Shown piece after piece: positions 1 through 8,463 of a stretch of DNA of 26,778 nt. The notes below the pieces were generated by a model. It saw only the letters and a list, made by a program, of their open reading frames with translations. It was not told the DNA's origin and did not search any database. A program made the position numbers and the translations under genes. Source of the DNA: an uncultured Opitutales bacterium (lineage in GTDB: Bacteria > Verrucomicrobiota > Verrucomicrobiia > Opitutales > Intestinicryptomonadaceae); NCBI GenBank assembly GCA_900545705.1, contig URAK01000020.1:1-26778 (forward strand). Reading direction: 5' to 3'. Each line of letters starts with the position of its first letter. Within the stretch, counting starts at the first letter, position 1.

Positions 1-28
1 CTATGAAAGACAAATCTAAAAAATCAAC

Positions 29-55
29 CTATTCCACAACCTTTGGTGTTGACCC
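29..55 (+). repeat. 27-bp repeat, left copy
   Basis: This 27-base stretch, beginning CTATTCCACAACCTTTGG, recurs at 26670-26696 with one mismatch (T versus G at base 19). An ATGAAA lies 26 bases upstream in both copies, while the sequence between is mostly different. The core contains an imperfect palindrome (CAAC..GTTG). Read in the ATG frame both copies give YSTTFGVDP, but here that frame runs into tRNA-Ala and stops, so a coding role is unlikely. I read it as a dispersed intergenic repeat of unknown function. Confidence 0.7.
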
Positions 56-76
56 TATAATCTCCACCCGAGGCGC

Positions 77-108
77 AAAAAAACCGCAATCCAGAGAATG
101 GTTGCGGG
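77..108 (-). terminator. Rho-independent terminator of the tRNA transcript
   Basis: On the minus strand, CCGCAA and TTGCGG form a 6-bp stem (7 bp with a flanking pair) around a loop of about 12 bases, directly followed by seven T. It lies 8 bases beyond the CCA end of tRNA-Ala, as expected for the end of the tRNA-Arg/tRNA-Ala transcript. Confidence 0.8.
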
Positions 109-115
109 TTTTAAA

Positions 116-191
116 TGGTGGAGCCGATGAGGTTCGAACTCACGACCTCTAGAGTGCGATTCTAGCGCTCTTCCAACTGAGCTACGGCCCC
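116..191 (-). tRNA. tRNA-Ala (anticodon CGC)
   Basis: The minus strand folds into a complete cloverleaf. The acceptor stem is GGGGCCG/CGGCTCC and includes the G3:U70 wobble that is the alanine identity element. There is a GCTC/GAGC D-stem, a CTAGA/TCTAG anticodon stem with loop ATCGCAC (anticodon CGC), a GTGAG/CTCAT T-stem with TTCGAAC loop, discriminator A and an encoded CCA. It is downstream of and probably cotranscribed with tRNA-Arg (11 bases apart). Confidence 0.95.
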
Positions 192-202
192 AAATTGAAA
201 AG

Positions 203-275
203 CAGGGGCAGGGGGACTCGAACCCTCGACCAACGGTTTAGAAAACCGCTGCTCTATCCACTGAGCTATGCCCCC
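203..275 (-). tRNA. tRNA-Arg (anticodon TCT)
   Basis: The minus strand gives a cloverleaf with acceptor GGGGGCA/TGCCCCT, D-stem GCTC/GAGC, anticodon stem GCGGT/ACCGT with loop TTTCTAA (anticodon TCT, reading AGA), T-stem GAGGG/CCCCC and loop TTCGAGT, discriminator G. CCA is not encoded, unlike in the adjacent tRNA-Ala. Two pairs are weak: G1:U72 in the acceptor and an A:C mismatch at the second T-stem pair. Overall architecture is otherwise normal, so it is probably functional. Confidence 0.92.
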
Positions 276-309
276 AGTTCCCTTTGGAATTCCAATTTAT
301 ATCCAACCG

Positions 310-337
310 AATTTACTTTTGCGCACTTTGTTGTCAA
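310..337 (-). promoter_or_regulatory. Sigma-70-type promoter for the two tRNAs
   Basis: On the minus strand a perfect TTGACA (332-337) is followed after 16 bases by TAAATT (310-315). Transcription would start near 303, about 28 bases upstream of the tRNA-Arg 5' end. Inferred from consensus match and position only. Confidence 0.6.
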
Positions 338-387
338 GCCGTTTTTGCAATATTCGCTATTTTTCACATATTGTTTTATATTGTCTG

Positions 388-416
388 TTGACTACTTCCC
401 AAATAAACTCAATAAT
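388..416 (+). promoter_or_regulatory. Sigma-70-type promoter for rhamnulokinase
   Basis: TTGACT (388-393), a 17-base spacer and AATAAT (411-416) give five of six matches in each box. The predicted start near 423 leaves a leader of about 27 bases before the ATG at 450. No obvious Shine-Dalgarno sequence lies in that leader. Confidence 0.6.
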
Positions 417-449
417 CACCAACAAAAGCAATATACAAATATACTTGAA

Positions 450-1871
450 ATGAAGAAAGTTTATCTCGCAGTAGATCTCGGAGCCGGCAGCGGGCGGGTC
501 ATGGCCTCAGCATTCGACGGAAAAAAACTATCGCTTGACGAAGTCGCAAGATGGTCGAGCAATCCGGTTAAAATCGGAAATTCGTATCACTGGGATATTG
601 ACGCGATCTTTTCTTCTATATTGAACGGACTAAGAAAGGCAAAGTCGTTATTTGGCGACTCGATAGTTTCAATCGGAATCGATACATGGGGTGTCGACTA
701 CGGCTTGCTCGATTCTTCTGATAAATTTATTTCACTTCCATATATTTATCGCGACTCGCGCACGGAGGGAATCGATGCCGAGGTATTTTCAAAAATCCCG
801 AAGGCCGACATATACGCCTCGACCGGCATTCAATTTATGTTTTTTAACACAATCTTCCAGCTCGCCGAAGACGCCCGGTCTGGAAGGCTCGAGCGCGCCC
901 AAACTTTCCTAATGATGCCAGACATCATTGCGTTCATGCTTTGCGGCGTAAAGGCAAATGAGCGCACGAACGCGTCTACCACACAATGCTACAATCCTTT
1001 CTCGCGCGACTGGAATTGGGACTTTTTTGGAAAGCTCGGCATTCCTGAACGCCTATTTAAAAGCGGATTCGCCGAATGCGGAACGGTGCTTGGCTCTCTA
1101 AGGCCGGAATTGAAAGCGGAATTAGGCGATATAAAAGTCGCGTGTGTCGCGACCCATGACACTGCTTCTGCCGTTGTCGCGACTCCGTCCGCAAATAAAA
1201 ATCCGGCATATGTCAACAGCGGGACCTGGTCGCTCGCAGGCTTGGAGCTCGATAGCCCAATAGTAAACGAAGCGGCTTTTTCGGAAAACTTTACAAATGA
1301 AATCGGAGCCGAAAATACAGTGCGCTTCCTAAAAAATATAACCGGAATGTGGCTTGTGCAAAAGTGCAAGGAGGTCTGGGCGCGCGAGGGCAGGGATATG
1401 GGCTACCGCGAGCTTGAGCGCGCCGCCGCCGGGTCTGAGCCACGCCGCACGGTTTTTGACGTCGACTCCCCCGAGTTTGCAATGCCGGAAAATATGCCGC
1501 TTGCGATTGAGGAATATTGCCGCGCAAATTCTCTAAAAATTCCGCGCACACAAGGCGAGATGTTCAGAGCCATACAGGAGAGCATTGCAGCAAAGTATGC
1601 GAAGGTATTTTCCAATATGAAAAAAATATCGGGCGTCGGGATTGATAGGATACACATAATGGGCGGCGGCTCGAAGGACGCCATGCTCAACCAATTTGCC
1701 GCCGACGCGACTGGTTGCGAGATTTCGGCAGGCCCCACAGAATCCACTGCTTTCGGAAATGTTGCAATGCAGATGAAGGCCTTGGGCGATATATCTTCAG
1801 TAGCGGAAGGCCGCGCGGTTATAGTAAACAGCTGCGATCCTAAGATTTTTGAGCCGTCAAAATTCGCATAG
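450..1871 (+). CDS. rhaB: Rhamnulokinase (FGGY family)
   Basis: This 473-residue cytoplasmic kinase should phosphorylate L-rhamnulose to L-rhamnulose 1-phosphate with ATP. The N-terminal phosphate-binding loop AVDLGAGSGRV is at about residues 7-17, followed by IDTWGVDYGLL near 85-95 and PYIYRDSRT near 108. ATHDTASAV near 240 holds the probable catalytic Asp, NSGTWSLAG is in the ATPase fold and HIMGGGSKD near the C-terminus is the adenosine-site motif. Length matches the RhaB family (about 480). The open frame extends upstream to 195 through tRNA-Arg. I start at 450 because MKKVYLAVDLG is the normal family N-terminus and the promoter at 388-416 lies just ahead. No rhamnose isomerase or aldolase is adjacent, and the sugar could be another 6-deoxyketose. 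Confidence 0.9.
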   Translation: MKKVYLAVDLGAGSGRVMASAFDGKKLSLDEVARWSSNPVKIGNSYHWDIDAIFSSILNGLRKAKSLFGDSIVSIGIDTWGVDYGLLDSSDKFISLPYIYRDSRTEGIDAEVFSKIPKADIYASTGIQFMFFNTIFQLAEDARSGRLERAQTFLMMPDIIAFMLCGVKANERTNASTTQCYNPFSRDWNWDFFGKLGIPERLFKSGFAECGTVLGSLRPELKAELGDIKVACVATHDTASAVVATPSANKNPAYVNSGTWSLAGLELDSPIVNEAAFSENFTNEIGAENTVRFLKNITGMWLVQKCKEVWAREGRDMGYRELERAAAGSEPRRTVFDVDSPEFAMPENMPLAIEEYCRANSLKIPRTQGEMFRAIQESIAAKYAKVFSNMKKISGVGIDRIHIMGGGSKDAMLNQFAADATGCEISAGPTESTAFGNVAMQMKALGDISSVAEGRAVIVNSCDPKIFEPSKFA

Positions 1872-2481
1872 GAAAAATTGGCAAACGCAGTGTGCGAGAA
1901 TTGGAGCGGTTCTGTTGAGCCTATTCTTTAATTTTGCATGCAGGTTTGGTTTGTAGTTCTCACGCACTTTGATTGCGTTGGCGCAGGTTTTTTTGCTTTC
2001 CTATTTGCAACAGTGCTGGCATCGGCTTCGATTTACTTGCCGCCCTGCCTGTGGGCTGCCTGCATGTATGCGTGGCGACTGTGCGATTCGCCATGTTTTG
2101 TTGGGTAGATACAAGGGATTTTTATCGTAATTTGCTTGGTCTACATGAAATTTCTAAGAACGTGCGCTTGTGGGTTTAAGTTTACTTGAAAAAAGTTTTA
2201 TCTCGGGCGGAAACCAATGAAAATGCTTTTTAGTTTGGCAATTTCGGAGCAGATAAAAATTTTTTTAGGCAAAAAATCCGTCGAATAAAAAATTTTTTGA
2301 TAAAAAAAGCGAAAAAATTTTATGGTTCAACGAGGCAGAAATAGTTGGGCGCGCGCCTTAAAAATTCTCGGTAAATGCGAAAAAACGCGTGTGCGGTGCC
2401 ATAGTGACAAGCATTTTTAGAGTATTTGGAGCCCAAAAAAATATATTGCGCCCAAAAAAATATCGGTTAGTTAAAGTCCGC
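1872..2481. other. Intergenic region, no convincing gene
   Basis: About 610 bases between rhamnulokinase and sulfatase 1. An open frame at 1973-2179 has no recognisable features and no ribosome site. An imperfect long inverted repeat pairs parts of 1882-1900 with 1956-1979 (GTGTGCGAGAA against TTCTCACGCAC). It has bulges and no T-run, so it is at best a weak terminator or RNA structure. 2230-2340 is very A/T-rich with A- and T-tracts, and 2348-2357 is the palindrome GGCGCGCGCC. No clear promoter was found. Confidence 0.5.
2431..2463 (+). repeat. Two 14-bp direct repeats upstream of sulfatase 1
   Basis: GCCCAAAAAAATAT occurs identically at 2431-2444 and 2450-2463, a 19-base period, ending 18 bases before the sulfatase start codon. 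Possible uses are a regulator site or a leader RNA element; it may also be a chance duplication. Confidence 0.75.
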
Positions 2482-4004
2482 ATGAAAGGCACGAGGATTA
2501 TCTTTGCATTGTTTGCGTTGTCTATCGCGCATTCATGTATGTTGTTTGCGGATTCCCCAAAATTGGGCGAGGGAGAACCGCAAAAACGAAACAACATATT
2601 ATTTATAATAGCAGACGACTGGGGAAAGCACGCTGCTTCCTACGGAACGGGAGACTGGATAAAAATGCCTACTTTCGACAGGGTGGCGTCCGAGGGCATA
2701 TTGTTTAACAACTGCTTTACATCCAATCCCAAATGCGCTCCGTGCAGGGCGAGCATCACAACAGGAAGAAACACATGGCAGCTTAGGGAGGGCGTGCAGC
2801 ACTACAATCCGTGGCCGAAAGGCTTTGTGACGTATGCCGACATACTCGAAGAAAACGGATATTTTGTCGGGTACACCGGCAAGGGATGGGGGCCGGGAGA
2901 CTACAAATCGGCGGGCAGAAAAAACAATCCTGCCGGAAAAGCTTACAATAAATTTTTCAAAAAACCCCCCGCGAGATACATTAGCAATGACGACTACTCG
3001 CGGAATTTTATCGAGTACTTTATGAAGGAGCGCCCCGCGGGAAAGCCATTTTGCTTTTGGCTCGGGTTCAAGGAGTCGCATAGGCCGTACGAGGACAGCG
3101 CGGGCGAGCGGGGCGGCAAAGATTTAAAAAGCGTGGAGATACCCAAATACTATCCCGACCACAGAATAGTGCGCTCCGACTTGGCTGATTACGCGTACGA
3201 ATGCGAGCATATGGACTCCCATGTGAAAAAGGTCTTGGATTACTTGGAAAGCGTCGGAGAGCTTGACAATACCCTAGTTGTATATACGTCCGACCACGGC
3301 ATGCCTTTCCCGCGCGTAAAGGGTCAGATATACGAGCACGGATACAATGTTCCGATGGCGGTGCGATGGGGCAAAAACATAAAAAAGCCTCGCGTCGAAA
3401 ACACGTTCATAAATGTGCGCGATTTCGCCCCGACATTTCTTGAGCTTGCGGGGGTTGAAAGCACAGGCAGATGACTGGAAAGAGTTTTCTGGCGCTGTTG
3501 AAGGCCGAGAATCCGCCGTCGCCGCCCGACGGACAATTTATGCTTATTGGGAAGGAGCGGCACGATTTGGGCAGGCCCGGAAACGCGGGGTATCCTGTCA
3601 GGGCAATCCGCACGGACAAATATTTGCTCGTCCACAATTATGAGCCGGACGCATGGCCTGTGGGAACGCCGGAGACGTCGTTTAGAAACTGCGACGACGG
3701 CCCGACCAAGACTCTCCTGCTACAGCGCTTCGACAAATACTACAAATGGAGCTTTGGCAAGCGCCCAGAGTTCCAGCTGTTCGACATTCAAAAAGATCCC
3801 GAGTGTTTAAACAATCTCATCGCGGGCGGGAAGCATAATGCCGTAGCCGAGGCGTTGAAGGAAAAGCTTGACGAGGAGCTGAAAAAAGACGGCGATTTCC
3901 GCGCGCTCGGAGAGGACACTTCATGGCTCGACAAAGTTCCGTGGACCGCTCCGGAACTCATTGGGACTTGGGACAGCTGGCTTAAAAACATTAACAATGA
4001 TTAG
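2482..4004 (+). pseudogene. Sulfatase (heparan N-sulfatase-like), frameshifted
   Basis: A secreted type I sulfatase read in two frames: 2482-3474 and then from 3471 to 4004. The first part has a signal peptide (MKGTRIIFALFALSIAHS), the metal-binding strand NILFIIADDWG near residue 40 and the formylglycine motif CAPCR at 85-89 (CxPxR). A TSDHG metal motif follows near 270. The frame then ends just after ELAGVE, and the expected continuation QMTGKSF is in the next frame. Adding one A to the GAAAG near 3457-3461 gives one open frame of about 507 residues (LAGVEKHRQMTGKS), a normal sulfatase length. The overall sequence resembles sulfamidase/heparan N-sulfatase-like proteins. The ATGA overlap at 3471-3474 could allow a second polypeptide, but splitting a sulfatase there is not known. 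Start 2482 was preferred over 2389 because the signal peptide begins there. Confidence 0.8.
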
Positions 4005-4060
4005 CGGCGCAAGAATTTCTATATTGTAAAAATCCGGTTTGAAAGTCTGACGGTTATAGA

Positions 4061-6262
4061 ATGTTTTTTTATTTATCCATAGTATGCTTTGTTTTTTCCG
4101 CAAGCGTGTTTGCGGCAAGCGGCGAGGTTGCAGGGGCGGGTAGCCCTAACGTCGGAAGGGCTTCAGTAATGAGCTCCGAAGGACAGATAGGCGCGACTGC
4201 AGACTTGCATCGCACGGGCGTATCAGCCGCGGCTGCGAATATGGACTGCGCAAAGTGCCACGAGCACGAACACTACATATGCGCTGCTCCGGGGAAAGCC
4301 GCGCACCACACTCTCGCTAACAGGGCTTTGCCATCGAAAATCGACGATAGGGCGTTCGATTCGAGGGAGTTTGTTCATTCAGGCGTAAAGTATCTGTTCT
4401 ACAAAGAAGGCGGCGAGTGCAAAGTGTCGGCGGAGGATTTGAAAAGCGGGAAAAAAAGTTTTTACACCGCGAAAATGGCGATAGGGCTCGACCCTCTCAT
4501 ACAGTATGTAGTCGAAGGCAAAAACGGCGCGTACCAGGTTTTGTCGGCGGCGTACGACCCGAAGAAGGACGAGTTTTTCGACGTCTTCAACAACGAACCG
4601 CGCGCCCCCGGCGACTGGGGCCATTGGCTGTCGGGCGGAATGAATTGGAACTCAAACTGCGCCTATTGCCATACGACCGATTTTAGAAAAAATTTTAAGG
4701 TTGGCGACAACTCATATCACAGCGGATTTTCCGCGCACGGCGTATCATGCCTGCAATGCCACGATGCCCTTCCGAAGGACTGCAAACATTCGGAGCTTTC
4801 CGAGCTTGCTGAAAGGCCGTCGCCCGCGGAGAGAATGTACGCCTGTGCTGTATGCCATTCCCGCAGAGAACAGCTCAAAGACGAAAAATTTAAGGCCGGA
4901 AGCGATTTTTACGACTATTTCCGCCCGATACTTCCCGTGCAGGACGGAATATATTACCCAGACGGCAAAGTGCGAGACGAAAATTTTATGTTTTCGTCGT
5001 TTATGATGTGCAGGCAGTACCAGGCGGGGCTCACATGCCTCGACTGCCACGACAGGCACGCGCTGAAAACCGTAAGGCCCGTCGACAAAAACGAGCTGTG
5101 CCTGAACTGCCACGCCCCCGCCGCGAGAAATTTTAAGAACGCCCCGACGATAATTCCCGAGGCGCACTCATTCCACAAAGGCAATGACGGCAATCTTTGC
5201 GTCAATTGCCACATGCCTAAAACCATATATATGGCGCGCGACTCGCGCTACGACCACGGTTTTACGTCTCCCGATCCCGTCCTTACGAGGGAAGCGGGCG
5301 TGCCGAACGCGTGCAGCCAGTGCCACGAAAAAATCGACGCAGGAAAGCTCGGAAGAAATCTCGACTGGCTGATTGAAAATTTTGAAAAATGGTACGGGTC
5401 TGAGAGGTTTCTTAGAAAGCGCGCGCGCTCGATGGCGGTTGCGAGGGCGCATGCGGGCGATGTTTCCGAGGCTCTGAAGGCGGAGCTTTTGAAAGCGCTC
5501 GAAAGGGAGGACAACGATGCATGGAAGTCGGCTTTGCTGTCGCTCCTGACTCCGTGGTCGGGCGACGCGGCTGTTTCGGAAACAGCGGTGCGCTATTTGG
5601 CGTACAAGAGCCCTCTCGTGCGCTCGTCGGCTGTCGGCCTTCTCAATGGACAGACGGACTCCGAAAAATTGTCGGAGCTTGCGCTAAATGACCCTTCGGC
5701 GCTGGTGAGGATAGACAGCGCATTTTCGCTCGGCAAAGCAATCCCAAAAAATTCAGCGGCGTATTCGGAGCTTAAAGAATATTTGAATTTCAATTCCGAC
5801 AGACCGTTTGGGGCACTCAAACACGCCGACTTCGAGTTGCGCGCGGGAAATCCGAAAAATGCTAAAAAGCTCGCGGAATCCGCGCTTGAAATGGAGCGGA
5901 ACAATCCTGCCATAGACAGGGAAGTCGGGATAATTTTGTTTAGGAGCGGGTTTGCCGAAGATTCTCTAAAAATCCTAAAAAACGCGGCGCAAAAATATCC
6001 CGAAAACACTGATGTGTCTTACGCGCTCGCCCTGCTGCACGCGGAGCTTGGGGACGCTGGCTCGGCGCTCGCTGAGCTTGAAAGAACCGTGAGAATAGAC
6101 CCCGGATTCGTAAGGGCGTGGTACAACTTATCCATCGCGCAGCTTCAGTCGGGAAAATTGGACGGCGCGCTAAAATCGATAGATACTGCAATACGCCTAT
6201 CTCCCGATTCCGCCGAGCTTTACAATGTTAAAAATTTCATTCTGAGCCGCAAAAATAAGTAG
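4061..6262 (+). CDS. Exported octahaem cytochrome c with HEAT and TPR repeats
   Basis: A 733-residue exported protein. A signal peptide (MFFYLSIVCFVFSASVFAAS) leads into a haem domain with eight CxxCH sites at about residues 63, 200, 230, 262, 326, 347, 380 and 418. From about 450 to 590 there are HEAT-like helical repeats (KSPLVRSSAVGLL, DPSALVRIDSAFSLG), and from about 600 to the end TPR repeats (e.g. VSYALALLHAELGDAGSALA, VRAWYNLSIAQLQSGKLDGA). Multihaem proteins with this layout are known in Planctomycetes and Verrucomicrobia and are often called doubled-CxxCH/TPR proteins; their partners are mostly unknown. It would act in the periplasm in electron transfer or as a scaffold. It starts 56 bases after sulfatase 1 on the same strand. 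It ends 4 bases from the convergent AraC gene with no visible terminator. The reading frame is intact. Confidence 0.88.
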   Translation: MFFYLSIVCFVFSASVFAASGEVAGAGSPNVGRASVMSSEGQIGATADLHRTGVSAAAANMDCAKCHEHEHYICAAPGKAAHHTLANRALPSKIDDRAFDSREFVHSGVKYLFYKEGGECKVSAEDLKSGKKSFYTAKMAIGLDPLIQYVVEGKNGAYQVLSAAYDPKKDEFFDVFNNEPRAPGDWGHWLSGGMNWNSNCAYCHTTDFRKNFKVGDNSYHSGFSAHGVSCLQCHDALPKDCKHSELSELAERPSPAERMYACAVCHSRREQLKDEKFKAGSDFYDYFRPILPVQDGIYYPDGKVRDENFMFSSFMMCRQYQAGLTCLDCHDRHALKTVRPVDKNELCLNCHAPAARNFKNAPTIIPEAHSFHKGNDGNLCVNCHMPKTIYMARDSRYDHGFTSPDPVLTREAGVPNACSQCHEKIDAGKLGRNLDWLIENFEKWYGSERFLRKRARSMAVARAHAGDVSEALKAELLKALEREDNDAWKSALLSLLTPWSGDAAVSETAVRYLAYKSPLVRSSAVGLLNGQTDSEKLSELALNDPSALVRIDSAFSLGKAIPKNSAAYSELKEYLNFNSDRPFGALKHADFELRAGNPKNAKKLAESALEMERNNPAIDREVGIILFRSGFAEDSLKILKNAAQKYPENTDVSYALALLHAELGDAGSALAELERTVRIDPGFVRAWYNLSIAQLQSGKLDGALKSIDTAIRLSPDSAELYNVKNFILSRKNK

Positions 6263-6266
6263 AGTG

Positions 6267-7307
6267 CTACTTTGCTTTTTTGTGAAACTTCAAAAAATAT
6301 TCGCGTGGGCTGCAATCGTAAGTCTCCCTGAATTTAGTCGCAAAATATTGGCTTGTTGAAAATCCGCAATTCATAGCAATGTCTGTAATTGAAATGCTTT
6401 CGGACGGGTCTGAATTTTCGATGATTTTTTTCGCCCTCCGAAGCCGAGCGAGGTTTAGCAGGTTCATTGGCGTGGAGTTGGCGAGCAGTTTGCAATAGTA
6501 GGTAAAACGCGTTGTCTTCAATCCGCAGTCCTCTGCCATTGCAGACAGCGTCCAGTCTTCATGGCAATATGTGTCAAGCTGCTCTAAAAAGCATTTTACG
6601 ACATTTATGTTTGGGGAGTCGGTCGAGTAGTCGTTCGAGTCTCCCCTAAAAATCGACAGCAGTTCGAGCAATATTTTATTGAACGTTATCGAAAGCGATG
6701 AAATCGAATTCTCGACGCCGCCGCGGTCTATTATGTCGTAAACTTCCTTAAATGCCGACTTCAGCCCGCCGGTGGACTTGAATATCGTAAGGTTTGTATT
6801 CTGGATGTACTTTGAAAATTCCGCTTTGTCGGACTCGCTAAGCACAATCCAACTCGGCCATTTCCAGTCTTGGTTCGGTCTTCTTATACCAAAGTCGATT
6901 ATCAAAAAGAGCATTTTTGAGGACGTGAGGACGGGGTTGCCTATCGCGTGCTATTGCCACGGCTTTGTGACGGTGACATGCTCGGAAGTAAGCGTTGTAA
7001 ATTCGTTCTTCGACTTGTCGGCGGAAAAATCGACGGAACCATTTGATACAAATCCTATTTCAAGGCCCTCGTTTCTGTGGAATGGAAGGCTCCATGTTTG
7101 GTCGTTTTTTGCGTCCCAGTAGGCGCAGAGCCGGATTCCGTCAAGCTCGGAAAACTGCGTGTCGTCGCCCGGGTACAGCCCCCTCTTAAAGCCCTTCCAT
7201 ACGACCTCTCCTCTCGATATTCCCCCTTTGAGGGGTTCGCAAGTGTCGCAAACGTATTTGTAGTCTTGGCTTACAAATACTGTAGGTCTGGGTTTTATTT
7301 TATTCAT
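6267..7307 (-). pseudogene. AraC-family transcriptional regulator with in-frame TAG
   Basis: Minus-strand gene read in one frame from 7307 to 6267, interrupted only by a TAG at 6953-6951. Before the stop is a cupin-like sensor half (SLPFHRNEGLEIGFV, then TVTKPWQ). After it the same frame continues HAIGNPVLTSS and MLFLIIDFGIRRPNQ, regions that are contiguous in this family. The C-terminal 100 residues are a normal double helix-turn-helix domain (WTLSAMAEDCGL; ITDIAMNCGFSTSQYFATKF), so the intact length would be 346. A substitution of a Gln or similar codon is the simplest explanation. TAG is the ordinary stop of neighbouring genes, so recoding is unlikely. The C-terminal part might be made from an internal ATG at 6914 without its sensor. 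It is divergent from the ThuA/GH31 set and is probably its former regulator. Confidence 0.85.
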
Positions 7308-7469
7308 GATTCGCCGACTATCGATGTTTACAATAATCCCCCATAAGCACTTCTGTAAAGGAAAAACGGCTTTTTTAATTTGAGACGGCCTCTGTCGGGC
7401 GTTTTAATTGGGAATGCTAACATGGTGTTTCCGAAAATATAAATTAAAAGAAATTCAAAGACGATTTTT
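7308..7469. promoter_or_regulatory. Divergent intergenic region between AraC and ThuA genes
   Basis: 162 bases separate the start of the AraC gene from the start of the ThuA gene on the opposite strand, the usual place for an AraC-type operator. I see no strong matched promoter boxes or clear direct repeat, so this rests on position only. Confidence 0.35.
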
Positions 7470-8431
7470 GTGAAAAACACTTTTGCCTTGCGCAGATTGG
7501 GTTTGCCTTTGCCGCAGGTGAATACAAGGCAGATCCCGTCCTCAAAGAGGCAGATAAAGATTCGATATCGGAGGCGGCTCCCGACAAAGCCGCTAGAAAG
7601 CCGTCCGCCGAAAGAAAAGTTTTGGTGTTTTCACGCACATGCGGATTCAGACACTACATGGGAATTGTTGGAGCGAAGGAGGCCATAAAGAGCATCGCGG
7701 AAAAGACGAAGGCGTTTGTTCCGGTTTTCTCGGACGACATATCGGAGTTCGAGCCCGAAAATCTAAAAAAATATGACGCCGTCATTCTAAACAACACAAC
7801 GGGAATGTTTTTAGGCAAAACAGACGGCGAGCTAAAAAATCTTTCGGAATCCGAGAAGAAAAAGTCTGTCGAGAAATCCGAAAAGCTTCTGCGCAATTTT
7901 ATGCGGTATGTCGAAAACGGAGGGGGCTTTTTGGGCATTCATGGCTCGGCGGATTCGTACAACTATAATCCATACAAAAACGCTGATTTCGCAAAAATGA
8001 TGAATGGGCATTTTGTCAACCACCCGTGGACGATAAACAACGATCCCGTGACAATCATGATCAAGGACGAAAAATCTCCGATTACAAAGGGAATCTGGAA
8101 AGGAAAATCCTTTAAAATAACCGAGGAAATCTATCAGCTGTCTAAAGATTTCGACAGGCGCAGTTGCAGGGTGCTGTTGGCGCTCGACGTCGACAAAAGC
8201 CCGATAACAACCGAGAACGGGAAAAAAGCAAAAATCAGGGAGGACAGAGACATCGCGCTTGTATTCATAAAAAAATTTGGCAAAGGGAGGGTCGCGTACT
8301 TCGGTTTTGGGCACGATGCAAGGAACTATAAGGACAAAGGCATAATGAAGCTTCTTATGCGCCTTGTGCAATTTGCGTGCGGTGATTTAAAGGCGAACGT
8401 ATCTTCCATTGAAAAGCCCACTGCGGATTAA
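7470..8431 (+). CDS. ThuA-like domain protein, probable frameshift in the signal peptide
   Basis: The domain runs KVLVFSRTCGFRHYMGIVGAKE (from 7616), VENGGGFLGIHGSADS, MNGHFVNHPW, SPITKG and GKGRVAYFGFGHDARNY. This is the trehalose-utilization (ThuA) fold, a class I amidotransferase-like domain common in exported sugar-degradation proteins, whose exact reaction is mostly unproven. The frame is open from 7448 but has no ATG, GTG or TTG until a TTG at 7622, inside the first conserved strand. A GTG at 7470 in the neighbouring frame begins MKNTFAL. Adding one T to the TTTT run at 7481-7484 joins it to give MKNTFCLAQIGFAFAAG, a plausible short signal peptide, and an intact 320-residue protein. So one base is probably missing. 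It is the first gene of the set divergent from AraC. Function otherwise uncertain. Confidence 0.75.
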
Positions 8432-8463
8432 TATCTTTAGAAATTGAAAGGTTCGGCTAAATT

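Noticed and set aside
3..152. Short open frame MKDKSKKSTYSTTFGVDP
   Set aside because: It runs over the terminator and into tRNA-Ala and ends there, so it is a repeat-derived frame, not a gene.
195..449. N-terminal extension of rhamnulokinase
   Set aside because: It overlaps tRNA-Arg, and the family N-terminus begins at 450 behind a promoter.
1973..2179. 68-codon open frame
   Set aside because: No ribosome site, no recognisable feature, and composition unlike a protein gene here.
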